35,710 nt of DNA from Caulobacteraceae bacterium (GTDB lineage Bacteria; Pseudomonadota; Alphaproteobacteria; Caulobacterales; Caulobacteraceae): NCBI GenBank assembly GCA_947447115.1, contig CANFKD010000010.1:1-35710 (forward strand), given 5' to 3'. A program made the translations under genes and the position numbers. Every line of letters starts with the position of its first letter. The stretch's first letter is position 1. The notes under the pieces were generated by a model. The model was given only the letters and a program-made list of their open reading frames with translations. It did not search any database and had not been told where the DNA came from. Of this stretch, positions 1 through 7,724 are shown piece by piece.

Positions 1-135
1 ATCCCGGCGAATTTACGTTCGCGACATTTTGCGAAATCAAGGTTTGCCGTTGGGACAGATATCCCAAGCGGCTCTTTAATATCGAAAATAAGGGAATTCC
101 GTTGATGTCCATTGGCAAAAGATGAACGAACAGGG

Positions 136-150
136 TTAATCAGGCGTTAA
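136..150 (+). promoter_or_regulatory. CtrA-type box upstream of fliO-fliP
   Basis: The sequence reads TTAA-TCAGGCG-TTAA, an exact match to the Caulobacterales CtrA full site (TTAA, seven bases, TTAA). It lies 50 bases before the fliO start, where class II flagellar promoters in Caulobacter place CtrA over the -35 region. I infer CtrA-activated transcription of fliO-fliP. The rest of 1-199 has no convincing gene; it also holds a small inverted repeat (TTCGC at 18-22, GCGAA at 31-35). Confidence 0.7.
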
Positions 151-199
151 TCAGCTTGGTTCAATTCCTAGCTCAAAGGCCATTCGTGGCCGGTTCATC

Positions 200-529
200 A
201 TGTCGGATCAGGTCAAGTCCATGGTTGAGATCATCCGTATGTTGTTGGCCCTCGCGGTGACGCTGGGCCTCCTCGGCCTAGCCGCTGTCGGCATGCGCCG
301 GTTTGGTCCTGATGCCCTTGCTCGGCTGCAATCTCTTAAGTCCGCACCCAAACGGTTGGCCGTAATCGAGAGCCTGATGCTTGATCCAACCCGTCGCCTC
401 GTCCTGATCCGCGTCGATCAGGAGGAAAAGCTTCTGCTGCTCGGCGACGGCAAGATCTTGGTGGAGCATCCGATGGGACCCGCTCCCCTCCCCCCATCCA
501 CGCCTGACCAGACGGAGCCTGCGACCTGA
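200..529 (+). CDS. fliO: Flagellar biosynthetic protein FliO
   Basis: This 109-residue protein has one membrane segment (about residues 9-31) followed by a small cytoplasmic domain containing a basic stretch and the pattern LAVIESLMLDPTRRLVLIRVD, typical of FliO-family proteins, which help assemble the FliP ring of the flagellar type III export gate. FliO is poorly conserved, so the call leans on this domain and on fliP following directly: the fliO stop and the fliP ATG overlap by one base. The short size matches alphaproteobacterial FliO. A CtrA-type box lies 50 bases upstream. Confidence 0.85.
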   Translation: MSDQVKSMVEIIRMLLALAVTLGLLGLAAVGMRRFGPDALARLQSLKSAPKRLAVIESLMLDPTRRLVLIRVDQEEKLLLLGDGKILVEHPMGPAPLPPSTPDQTEPAT

Positions 530-1311
530 TGCGTCTCGATCCCAGCTTCAGCCTTAAGCGCATTGGCCTCATTGCGCTTCTCACCACCCTCGCCTCGGTG
601 GCTGCGCCTGCCATCGCTGCCGCACAGGCCTTGAACATCAATCTCGGCAGTGGCGCAGGCCTGACCGAGCGCGTGGTGCAGTTGATCGGTCTGATGACCG
701 TCCTGTCACTGGCGCCGTCCATCGTCATCATGACCACGGCCTTTGTTCGGATCGTGGTGGTCCTGTCGCTGCTCCGGACGGCGATGGGCCTGCAGCAGAG
801 CCCGCCCAATGCTGTGATTGTCAGCTTGGCGCTGTTCCTAACAGCCATTGTTATGGCCCCCACCTATGAGGCGGCTTACGAGGCCGGCATCAAGCCCTTG
901 ATGGATCAGCAGATGTCGCTGACCGATGCCTTTGATGCCTCATCAACCCCGGTCAAGACCTTCATGCTCAGTCAGGTCGACGACAAGGACCTTGGCCTGT
1001 TCATTCGCCTGTCCAAGATCGACAAGCCTGAGACCCGCGCCGACACACCTTTGCACGTCCTGACGCCCGCCTTCATGATCAGCGAGTTGAAGCGTGCCTT
1101 CGAGATCGGCTTCCTGCTGTTCATCCCGTTCTTGGTGATCGATCTGGTGGTGGCCAGTATCTTGATGAGTATGGGCATGATGATGTTGCCGCCAGCGGTC
1201 GTATCGCTGCCGTTCAAATTGATCTTCTTTGTGTTGGTCGATGGGTGGGGACTGGTCTGTGGATCTCTGGTCGAGAGCTTCCATCAGGGCCGAGTACCGC
1301 CTCCGGGATAG
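529..1311 (+). CDS. fliP: Flagellar biosynthetic protein FliP
   Basis: FliP forms the pentameric core of the flagellar type III secretion gate in the inner membrane. The 260-residue length fits the family. A cleavable-looking N-terminal signal (to about residue 33) is followed by the family signature region with MTTAFVRIVVVLSLLR, GLQQSPPNAV and LALFLTAIVMAP, and then by C-terminal membrane segments including LLFIPFLVIDLVVASILMSM. It overlaps fliO by one base and ends one base from the stop codon of the convergent TPR gene, leaving no room for a separate terminator. Confidence 0.97.
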   Translation: MRLDPSFSLKRIGLIALLTTLASVAAPAIAAAQALNINLGSGAGLTERVVQLIGLMTVLSLAPSIVIMTTAFVRIVVVLSLLRTAMGLQQSPPNAVIVSLALFLTAIVMAPTYEAAYEAGIKPLMDQQMSLTDAFDASSTPVKTFMLSQVDDKDLGLFIRLSKIDKPETRADTPLHVLTPAFMISELKRAFEIGFLLFIPFLVIDLVVASILMSMGMMMLPPAVVSLPFKLIFFVLVDGWGLVCGSLVESFHQGRVPPPG

Positions 1312-1312
1312 G

Positions 1313-4279
1313 CTAAGCGGCGGGGCGAGCCGGCGCTGCAGATTTAGCCGTTCGAGACGTCACCGGCGGTGCGCGATCGCGAAACCGCTGCTTCATCTTA
1401 ACGACCCAGCCGGCAAAGATTTCATTGTCCGAGACCTTCTGAGCGAAGTCGGAGGTCGTCGTGTCTCCATCCGGTCCGACCAGAGCGACCCGCAGAGCAT
1501 CGGCCTGTTTTGCTCCATTTACAAAGGGCTTGAAGCGCTGGTTCAGCCTTGCGAGGGACACGTCGTCACCGGCCAGACTATAGCCGATCGCCGCCCGCAG
1601 GAGCCGCGTTTCATCCTCTTCGGTCAGAGGCGTCGCAGGGGTCTTCCAACGATCCCCAAGGCTCTTTTCAAAGACGGGTCCAACCTGCGGCCACGCGCGC
1701 TGGCGCCATGCGGCTTCGCCGCGCACTTCGCTGGCGTCGTTACTCTTGTCATTTTCTAGGATTTCCAGCGCATGATCCATCCGACCAACGGCGACCAAGG
1801 CCTTGGCCTCAATGATCCGTCGTTCAGCGTTCAACGATGACGGCAAAACCGTCGTGCGTGAACTGTTGATCGCCTCAAGCGCCTGCTCAGGCTTTCGGTT
1901 CATCAGATTGATTAGGGCCAGATCCGTGGCGACGACCGCACGTGGCACCCCGTCCAAGCGTTCGTTGGCTTGATATTTCAAAAGCTCCGCCGCCTGATCC
2001 AACAGATCGACATCGACCAGACGCCGGGCAAGGCGACGCACCATCAGGTCGCCATCGGCACCCATCGGGGTCAATTCTTTAAAGTCGTAGAACAGGGCGA
2101 GGGCCTGAATGGGCTCCAAGCCATCGGCATCACCATCAAGGAACAGTGCCCTAAAGGCATTGCTCAACTGGCTCTGAATGGCCTGAGAATCCGGCATATC
2201 AGGCTGACGATTGCCCGCCGAGCGCAGGACGTCCAGTGCCTCCCGATAACGCCCTAAGCTGATATAGAGTTCACCCAGTGTGCGAATGGTTTTCAACTCA
2301 TTGGCATCACCGCGCCAGCGGTACCGAAGGCCGTCATAGACCCCCGCAGCCGTTGGCGGCGTGATCATGCCTCGGTCAAGCTTGATCCGCGTGGCATTGA
2401 GCAGGGCCGGCGCATTGACCTCTTCGGTCCGAGCGCGTGCGAGGGCGTCGTACATATGCATCGCCCGAGGCGCGTCGCCCATGGCTTCGAAAATCTGCGC
2501 CTGTACCAGCAAGGTCTTCAAGGTCTCGACAATGTCGACATCGGAGATCTGGGCACTGCGCAACAGGGCCCGCGCGCCATCAACGTCACCCGTCGCCAGC
2601 GTTGCCTCGGCATTGGCCCTAGCAAACCGCGCCTGCCAGGTCGGTGAGAACAGCTTTAGGGCTGGCATGCCTTGCTGAAACTGGTCACGCGCTTCAGGCC
2701 ATTGGCCTTGCTTATAGGCGATATATCCCCGCCAGAGCGCACTGGACGGATCGCCCTGCAGAACCGGAGAGGCCAGATCAGTAGAGGCTTCTTTATAACG
2801 CCCCGCCATGACCTTGGCCGCGCCACGAAGCCCACGGAATTCGGCATTGCCCATCATGGTCTGGTTGACCTTGGCCACCAGATTGAGCATCCCGATGCCT
2901 TCAAAGGACAGGTCAGAGCCGATCAAGAACCGGGCCATCGCCATCCGCGCTGTGACGTCTCCATCCTTATTCTTGGTGGCCTCATCGGTCGCGGCATCCA
3001 TCAAGGCATGATAGCGGCCCAAGAACCCGCCGGATCCCGTCTCGGACCAGCCCTTGAAATCGATCAGGGCGGGCATGGACGCCGGTTGCGGTGCGCCGGA
3101 CTGAGCGGCGATCTGCTTGACCGCGGCCTTGCCTGAGAGGGCTAGGCCCCTCGGCCTGCCAATACGGACAATATCGCCTGTGACAAAGACTTCGAGATCA
3201 TCGACATAGGGCTCAATGGCGAGGCCTTGAGACGAGCGCAAAAAGGCTGCCTCAACATAATCTCGCCGCGACGGCAGACCCTTTGCCGGGGCCAAGGCGG
3301 TGACCACGCCAATCCTATCCCCGACCACAGGATCATTCACCCACGCCACATGGGTCGCACCCGCCACGGCAGCCGTCAGGCTGGGGGGCACGCCCCGCTC
3401 GTCCCGCCCGACCCTGATCAAGGTTGAGGCCGTCGCTGATGAGGGACCAATGCCGATGGCCCAAACAGGGCCCTCAGAGCTGGCATTGACCGAAGTCGCC
3501 TGAGGCACAACCAGCCTTAGGGCCGTATAGTCATCGCCCTGAACCGCCCGAAGATCGCGAACCTGGGGCAAGGATTTGGCGACCTTGGACAGGTCCAGTT
3601 GGGCCTTGCCATCGAACACAATCCAGAGCGCGTCCCCGCGACGGAATATCGCCGCGCCTAACGGGGCCTTCCAAGGGAACCGCAGCACCGACTGCCCGCT
3701 CTCGACCTTCCCAGAGACCGGAACGATGCCATTGTCGGGTCGGGGATCTGCTCGGTTCGCTCCGGCCCCCTCTGCGCCGCCGTCTGAAACGGGATCGAGC
3801 TGCGCCGCTTCGGTGGCAGCAGCCTTCGCCTCAGGGTCCTTGCGCTTAAAAATATTAATATAACTGCCGCCATCGGCCTGACCGGAGATGAAATCAGCAT
3901 CTTCGGTCAGTTCAATCCGGACTTCCAAGCCGGTGCCAACAGGCTTGGCTTCAGCGGTCTTAATATAGTCCGGTGGGCTGACCCTCAGACGCGAAATGTC
4001 TGGCTTGGCATTGCGGTTGAACCGCACAAGGATCGCTTGCCCGTCCCGACTGATGGTCGCCCGCGTTGGAACCGACCATCGAAACTCAACCCGTGAAAAG
4101 GCCTCGCTCTTCGCCACGCGAACCTCAAGGGGTCCAACAGTTTCAGAGCCTGCAGACGCTGGCGCTGACTGAGGCCTACGGACCTGCGCCACGCCCGGAG
4201 GAGGTAAGGCAACCGCCAGCATAGAGGCCAGCGCGACGCTGGCCTTCAATCTGCTTCGGCGGTTAGACGTCAGGACCAT
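1313..4279 (-). CDS. Large exported TPR protein of the flagellar operon, function unknown
   Basis: This 988-residue protein starts with a probable signal peptide (basic RRSRLK, hydrophobic core, PPPGVAQ near residue 31). Residues about 45-150 are beta-rich (VEVRVAKSEAFSRVEFRW-like segments) and resemble AMIN-type or secretin-associated domains; this is a guess. From about residue 430 onward it is alpha-helical with recurring TPR-like units such as SALWRGYIAYKQGQWPEARDQF and GELYISLGRYREALDVL. It is the last gene of the fliL-fliM-DUF6468-MotE series, 10 bases after the MotE-like gene, so it is probably co-transcribed with the flagellar switch genes. A periplasmic scaffold for flagellar or polar structures is plausible but unproven. 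Confidence 0.8.
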   Translation of the reverse strand: MVLTSNRRSRLKASVALASMLAVALPPPGVAQVRRPQSAPASAGSETVGPLEVRVAKSEAFSRVEFRWSVPTRATISRDGQAILVRFNRNAKPDISRLRVSPPDYIKTAEAKPVGTGLEVRIELTEDADFISGQADGGSYINIFKRKDPEAKAAATEAAQLDPVSDGGAEGAGANRADPRPDNGIVPVSGKVESGQSVLRFPWKAPLGAAIFRRGDALWIVFDGKAQLDLSKVAKSLPQVRDLRAVQGDDYTALRLVVPQATSVNASSEGPVWAIGIGPSSATASTLIRVGRDERGVPPSLTAAVAGATHVAWVNDPVVGDRIGVVTALAPAKGLPSRRDYVEAAFLRSSQGLAIEPYVDDLEVFVTGDIVRIGRPRGLALSGKAAVKQIAAQSGAPQPASMPALIDFKGWSETGSGGFLGRYHALMDAATDEATKNKDGDVTARMAMARFLIGSDLSFEGIGMLNLVAKVNQTMMGNAEFRGLRGAAKVMAGRYKEASTDLASPVLQGDPSSALWRGYIAYKQGQWPEARDQFQQGMPALKLFSPTWQARFARANAEATLATGDVDGARALLRSAQISDVDIVETLKTLLVQAQIFEAMGDAPRAMHMYDALARARTEEVNAPALLNATRIKLDRGMITPPTAAGVYDGLRYRWRGDANELKTIRTLGELYISLGRYREALDVLRSAGNRQPDMPDSQAIQSQLSNAFRALFLDGDADGLEPIQALALFYDFKELTPMGADGDLMVRRLARRLVDVDLLDQAAELLKYQANERLDGVPRAVVATDLALINLMNRKPEQALEAINSSRTTVLPSSLNAERRIIEAKALVAVGRMDHALEILENDKSNDASEVRGEAAWRQRAWPQVGPVFEKSLGDRWKTPATPLTEEDETRLLRAAIGYSLAGDDVSLARLNQRFKPFVNGAKQADALRVALVGPDGDTTTSDFAQKVSDNEIFAGWVVKMKQRFRDRAPPVTSRTAKSAAPARPAA

Positions 4280-4289
4280 CGGTTTTGCT

Positions 4290-5222
4290 CTAGCCCGCCT
4301 TGCGCGGCGCAGCCTTTGCCGGACCAGCGGCAGGCTTGGCCGGGGTCGCAGGCGGAGCCGCCGTCACAGCCGCGCGGGCATCAGCGACGGCGCGGGCAGC
4401 GGCAAATCGGTTGGCGAGACGCTCGGTCAGGGCCTTGGCATCCGGGGGCGACATCTGCGCCAAGATGGCCGACAGCGATTTTTCTTTCATCTTCGACGCG
4501 ATGGGCAGACGAACACTGTCTTCCAACAGGCTAAAGCGCGCTGCAGCATCCTTGGGCTTCATGGCCTCATAGACGCGGATCAACCGATCATTTTCCGCCT
4601 GCTGCTGCGCGTCGGCTTGGCCAATCAAAGACTGAACCTGCCCCTTTAAGCCCGTCAGAGACTTAATCTTTCCGTCGAGCTTGGCTTCTGCTGCCGCTAT
4701 AAGTTGGAGTTGGACATCAAGGTCCTTCTCGCGCTGGTCCAACTGCCCCCGGCGTGTGCCGAGGCTCTGCAACACACGAAGTTCAGCAGGCGACATACCG
4801 GCCTCCTTGGCCAGTTCAGCCGCCGTCGGCGCACAGATCGCCGCTGACTTGGCAACGGATTTGGTGGCGGGAGCCGCCAAGGCGCCGGACTTGCTGGCTG
4901 CCAAGATGGATCCAGCATAGGGACTGTTGGTGGCATTGGCGGCCATTTGGGTCGCGGCACCGTCGGCCGGGGTCGTCGCCGCTTCCGCTAGCTTTGCACT
5001 GTCTAAGGGAACCGCTGGCTTTTCACCGGCCTTGGGTGCAACTGCGCCCTTGGCCGGAGCGCCCTTTGCCACATCTGGTTTGGCTCCCGCCACGCCCTGA
5101 GCAAAGGCCTTCGCGCCCGACATCAATTTCGGCAGATCCCGAACGCCTGACAGGGCGTTGATCGCCAGAACGCCACCGATGGTCACGGCAATAATAGGCA
5201 GGATGCGAGGGATGGGCCTCAT
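4290..5222 (-). CDS. MotE-like flagellar protein (MgtE N-domain-like)
   Basis: The 310-residue protein has an N-terminal membrane anchor (about residues 8-25), a long Ala/Pro/Lys-rich linker (about 35-130), a coiled coil with the pattern LDQREKDLDVQLQLIAAAEAKLDGK, and a C-terminal MgtE-N-like helical repeat (YEAMKPKDAAARFSLLE, LAQMSPPDAKALTE). This architecture matches the MotE family of alphaproteobacterial motility proteins; in Sinorhizobium MotE is a periplasmic chaperone for MotC. Its start overlaps the end of the DUF6468 gene by four bases (ATGA), indicating translational coupling. It most likely acts in the periplasm beside the motor. Confidence 0.85.
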   Translation of the reverse strand: MRPIPRILPIIAVTIGGVLAINALSGVRDLPKLMSGAKAFAQGVAGAKPDVAKGAPAKGAVAPKAGEKPAVPLDSAKLAEAATTPADGAATQMAANATNSPYAGSILAASKSGALAAPATKSVAKSAAICAPTAAELAKEAGMSPAELRVLQSLGTRRGQLDQREKDLDVQLQLIAAAEAKLDGKIKSLTGLKGQVQSLIGQADAQQQAENDRLIRVYEAMKPKDAAARFSLLEDSVRLPIASKMKEKSLSAILAQMSPPDAKALTERLANRFAAARAVADARAAVTAAPPATPAKPAAGPAKAAPRKAG

Positions 5223-5752
5223 CGACGGCCTCCGAAAAGATTACGCCGCGATTGGGCGGGTTTGGGCTGGGGATTGGGCTCGATGTCGGCCTCCGACAGG
5301 TTCGGTCCGGTAAAGAGCTCGTCGTCCATTTCCATCAAAGGCATACGGCTACGCTGCGCTGGCGCGGCAGGCACGCGATCGGCAGGCGAGAGTTCCAAGG
5401 TATCGGGCTGACTGCGAGCGCGCACACGAACGGGTGGTTCTGGCGCAGGGCGTCGCTCTTGGCTGACCTTCTGGGCTGTCGCGATCAGGGCTTGCAGTTT
5501 TTCGGACATTTCCCGTGCCCGGATCAGACGGTCGCCCAAAACATCTCCGGCCTCGTCCGCGGCGATGCGCAACTGATCAAGACCGGCCTGAGCGCGAAGG
5601 GCGGCCACATCCAACTCTTGCACCGCCTTGGCGAACCCAAGGTGGCTCTGACGCAACTCCTTGAGCCGACGCTCGAGGCGCCAGCCGACCAAGAGCGCTG
5701 CCATCAGCAACACTGCGAGCAAGACATTAAGGATGATCGGGATCAGGCTCAT
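5219..5752 (-). CDS. DUF6468 bitopic membrane protein of the flagellar cluster
   Basis: This 177-residue protein has one N-terminal membrane helix (about residues 5-26), then a coiled-coil stretch (about 28-100, the DUF6468-like part) and a proline-rich hydrophilic tail (about 105-177) ending NLFGGRR. It is wedged between fliM and the MotE-like gene with four-base overlaps on both sides, so it is surely part of the fliL-fliM operon. The layout (bitopic, proline-rich, next to early flagellar genes of a polarly flagellated alphaproteobacterium) makes it a candidate for the Caulobacter polar flagellum placement factor PflI. That identification rests on context and memory of the literature, so no symbol is given. 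Confidence 0.8.
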   Translation of the reverse strand: MSLIPIILNVLLAVLLMAALLVGWRLERRLKELRQSHLGFAKAVQELDVAALRAQAGLDQLRIAADEAGDVLGDRLIRAREMSEKLQALIATAQKVSQERRPAPEPPVRVRARSQPDTLELSPADRVPAAPAQRSRMPLMEMDDELFTGPNLSEADIEPNPQPKPAQSRRNLFGGRR

Positions 5753-6831
5753 AGGTCCTTCCGAATGGCCCTCTTTGTCGATTCCGACAAAGAGGTCTCG
5801 ACCCGAACCGCGATGGAATGGTTGCGTCGACCCATGCGGCCTTGGGTCAAAGGAATAGACCCTGCTCGAAGCTCAACAAGGCTGTCAGCCGTCGCGTTGA
5901 GCATCAGCGTATCACCCACCTTGAAATCCAGAACCCGCTGAAGGTTGATCTTCTGCTCATCCAGAACGCAGCGGACCTCCATCTGAGTGGTCCAAAGCTC
6001 GGTCGCGAGGTGGCTCTCCCAGATATTATCGCGGCCGAACTTTTCGCCCATGAACTGCTGCAACAGCATTTTACGAATGGGCTCGAGCGTAGCGTAGGGC
6101 AAGAGCAGCTCGACGCGACCGCCCCGGTCTTCCATATCGATCCGCAGCTTGACCAGAATGGCCGCATTGGCCGGACGAGCAATGGCCGCAAATCGAGGAT
6201 TGGTTTCCAGACGATCCAGATTGAAGGTCAAGGGGGTCAGGGGTTCAAAGGCCAGCTTGGCATCGGCCAAGATCACTTCGATCATCCGCTGGACCAGCGC
6301 CCGCTCGATGGTGGTGTAGGGACGCCCTTCAATGCGCATGGCCGCGGTACCGCGACGACCGCCAAGCAGCACGTCAACGATGGAATAGATCAGGTTGGAA
6401 TCGACGGTCAGTAGCCCGTAATTGTCCAGTTCCTCGGCGCGAAAGACGGCGAGAATGGCGGGCAATGGAATGGAATTGAGGTAATCTCCGAACCGGATAG
6501 ACGAGATACTATCCAACGACACTTCGACATTGTCAGAGGTGAAGTTACGCAGGCTCGTGGTCATCAACCGCACGAGGCGGTCAAAGACGATCTCCAGCAT
6601 GGGCAGCCGCTCGTAGCTGACCAAAGCCGAATTGATGATCGACCGAATGCCGGTATTTTCGTCATCTTCGTCATCATTGAGATAGAAGCCGAGAAGACTG
6701 TCGATCTCTTCCTGATTCAGGATCCGCTCAGCACCGGGCAAGGGTTCCTGACCACCACCCAAGCCATCGGCGGCGTTCGCTGGATTGGCTCCAGCGTTCA
6801 AATCAGTCGAGGGTTCGTTTTCGTCAGCCAT
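5749..6831 (-). CDS. fliM: Flagellar motor switch protein FliM
   Basis: FliM is the C-ring subunit that binds phosphorylated CheY and sets motor rotation. The 360-residue protein has the N-terminal CheY-binding motif LNQEEIDSLL at residues 38-47, preceded by an acidic, Asn/Gly-rich leader longer than in enterobacteria. The middle CheC-like domain (SYERLPMLEIVFDRLVRLM through GGRRGTAAMRIEGRPYT) and the C-terminal SpoA domain (VRCVLDEQKINLQRVLDFKVGDTLML) are complete. It lies 27 bases after fliL and overlaps the DUF6468 gene by four bases. FliN is not in this window. Confidence 0.97.
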   Translation of the reverse strand: MADENEPSTDLNAGANPANAADGLGGGQEPLPGAERILNQEEIDSLLGFYLNDDEDDENTGIRSIINSALVSYERLPMLEIVFDRLVRLMTTSLRNFTSDNVEVSLDSISSIRFGDYLNSIPLPAILAVFRAEELDNYGLLTVDSNLIYSIVDVLLGGRRGTAAMRIEGRPYTTIERALVQRMIEVILADAKLAFEPLTPLTFNLDRLETNPRFAAIARPANAAILVKLRIDMEDRGGRVELLLPYATLEPIRKMLLQQFMGEKFGRDNIWESHLATELWTTQMEVRCVLDEQKINLQRVLDFKVGDTLMLNATADSLVELRAGSIPLTQGRMGRRNHSIAVRVETSLSESTKRAIRKDL

Positions 6832-6858
6832 GATTCCCGTTCGGCTAGGATAACACCC

Positions 6859-7461
6859 TTAGCTGATCAACATCTCCTCGATCAGCACTGCATTCACTTT
6901 GGCCGGAGCAATAATCAGATTGACCCGCCGCTGAATTTCCATCCGCAATTGATAGTTGCCCTGGCTGCCCTGCATATCCTCAGGCCGCAGCTCGCGCAGG
7001 AAGGATTGGAACATGTCCTGCATCCGCGGCATGTTCGGTTCCAGCACCTCGACAAGTTCGGCATTCGGCAATTCGAGCGTCAATTTTAACTTGATATAGG
7101 TCGGACGATTGTCCGGGGACTGCATGTTCACCGTGATGTCGGGCAGAGTGTAGAAGGTCACTCCATCGGGGCCCTCCTTAACGATGCCAATCGGCTTGGC
7201 CCCCTCACCTTCCTTGCCTTCCTTTTTCTTTTCTTCCTTTTTCTCCGGCTTCTTTTCACCGTGAGCTTCGGGTGGCTTTTTCTTGCCAAAGATCAAGAAT
7301 GCCGCCGTGCCGCCGCCGCCCAGGACAAGGGCCACGGCGACGCCGATGGCGATAAATAGGACCGGAAGCTTTTTCTTCGCGGGTGCGCCCTCTTCGCCTT
7401 CGACGGCTTCTGCGGCTTCGCCCTCGGGGGCCTCTTTGCTCTTACCTTTATCTTTGGCCAT
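6859..7461 (-). CDS. fliL: Flagellar basal body-associated protein FliL
   Basis: FliL is an inner-membrane protein that surrounds and supports the stator at the basal body. I chose the ATG at 7461 (protein MAKDKGK..., 200 residues): GGTGAG stands just before it, while the longer frame would need a TTG at 7485. A charged N-terminus precedes one membrane helix (VLFIAIGVAVALVLGGGG...), then a strongly Lys/Glu-rich linker (EKKPEKKEEKKKEGKEGEG) and the conserved periplasmic FliL domain (FYTLPDITVNMQ, YIKLKLTLELPN, IQRRVNLII, NAVLIEEMLIS). It is the first gene of the fliL-fliM operon and divergent from flgF. Confidence 0.95.
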   Translation of the reverse strand: MAKDKGKSKEAPEGEAAEAVEGEEGAPAKKKLPVLFIAIGVAVALVLGGGGTAAFLIFGKKKPPEAHGEKKPEKKEEKKKEGKEGEGAKPIGIVKEGPDGVTFYTLPDITVNMQSPDNRPTYIKLKLTLELPNAELVEVLEPNMPRMQDMFQSFLRELRPEDMQGSQGNYQLRMEIQRRVNLIIAPAKVNAVLIEEMLIS

Positions 7462-7583
7462 CGTCTCACCGCTGTTCGCGTTCAAATCTCGAGGCCCAAA
7501 AGCCTTAGCGAGAATCTTTGCACTACACTTCTTTATACATTGCTTACACGGGTTAAGGATCGGTTTTTAACCAAGGCCGATTT

Positions 7584-7598
7584 CGGCAGGTCTTGCCG
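7584..7598 (+). promoter_or_regulatory. Inverted repeat resembling a FlbD (ftr) enhancer site
   Basis: CGGCA-GGTCT-TGCCG is a perfect 5-5-5 inverted repeat about 80 bases upstream of the sigma-54 -24 element. In Caulobacter, the NtrC-type activator FlbD binds ftr sites with CGGC/GCCG-like arms about 100 bases from sigma-54 flagellar promoters, and also represses the class II fliF promoter from such sites. Position and symmetry fit; the exact consensus was not checked. Confidence 0.45.
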
Positions 7599-7613
7599 GG
7601 TCAAACCCGCTTG

Positions 7614-7628
7614 CTAAGCGAAAATTAA
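7614..7628. promoter_or_regulatory. Near-CtrA site between fliL and flgF
   Basis: The plus strand reads CTAA-GCGAAAA-TTAA, one mismatch from the TTAA-N7-TTAA CtrA full site. It lies about 150 bases upstream of the fliL start and about 35 bases upstream of the flgF sigma-54 promoter. A second TTAACC half site is at 7567-7572. It could drive fliL-fliM as a class II promoter or influence flgF; the distance to fliL is long, so this is tentative. Confidence 0.35.
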
Positions 7629-7663
7629 CCACACTCTACATTGAAATGGTTCAGTTTTCAAAC

Positions 7664-7679
7664 TGGCCCGCCCTTTGCA
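7664..7679 (+). promoter_or_regulatory. Sigma-54 promoter for flgF operon
   Basis: TGGCCC-GCCCT-TTGCA matches the sigma-54 -24/-12 consensus TGGCNC-N5-TTGCA, with GG and GC separated by the required ten bases. The predicted transcription start is near 7690, leaving about 35 bases of leader before the GTG at 7725. Rod and ring genes of this class are sigma-54 dependent in Caulobacter. Confidence 0.85.
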
Positions 7680-7724
7680 TGGGCCCTTGTGCAGAATTTG
7701 ACTCAAGAGCAAAGGGAGCGCGCC

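Noticed and set aside
7641-7724. TTG upstream start for flgF
   Set aside because: It lies upstream of the sigma-54 promoter, and the encoded 28 extra residues are not part of FlgF.
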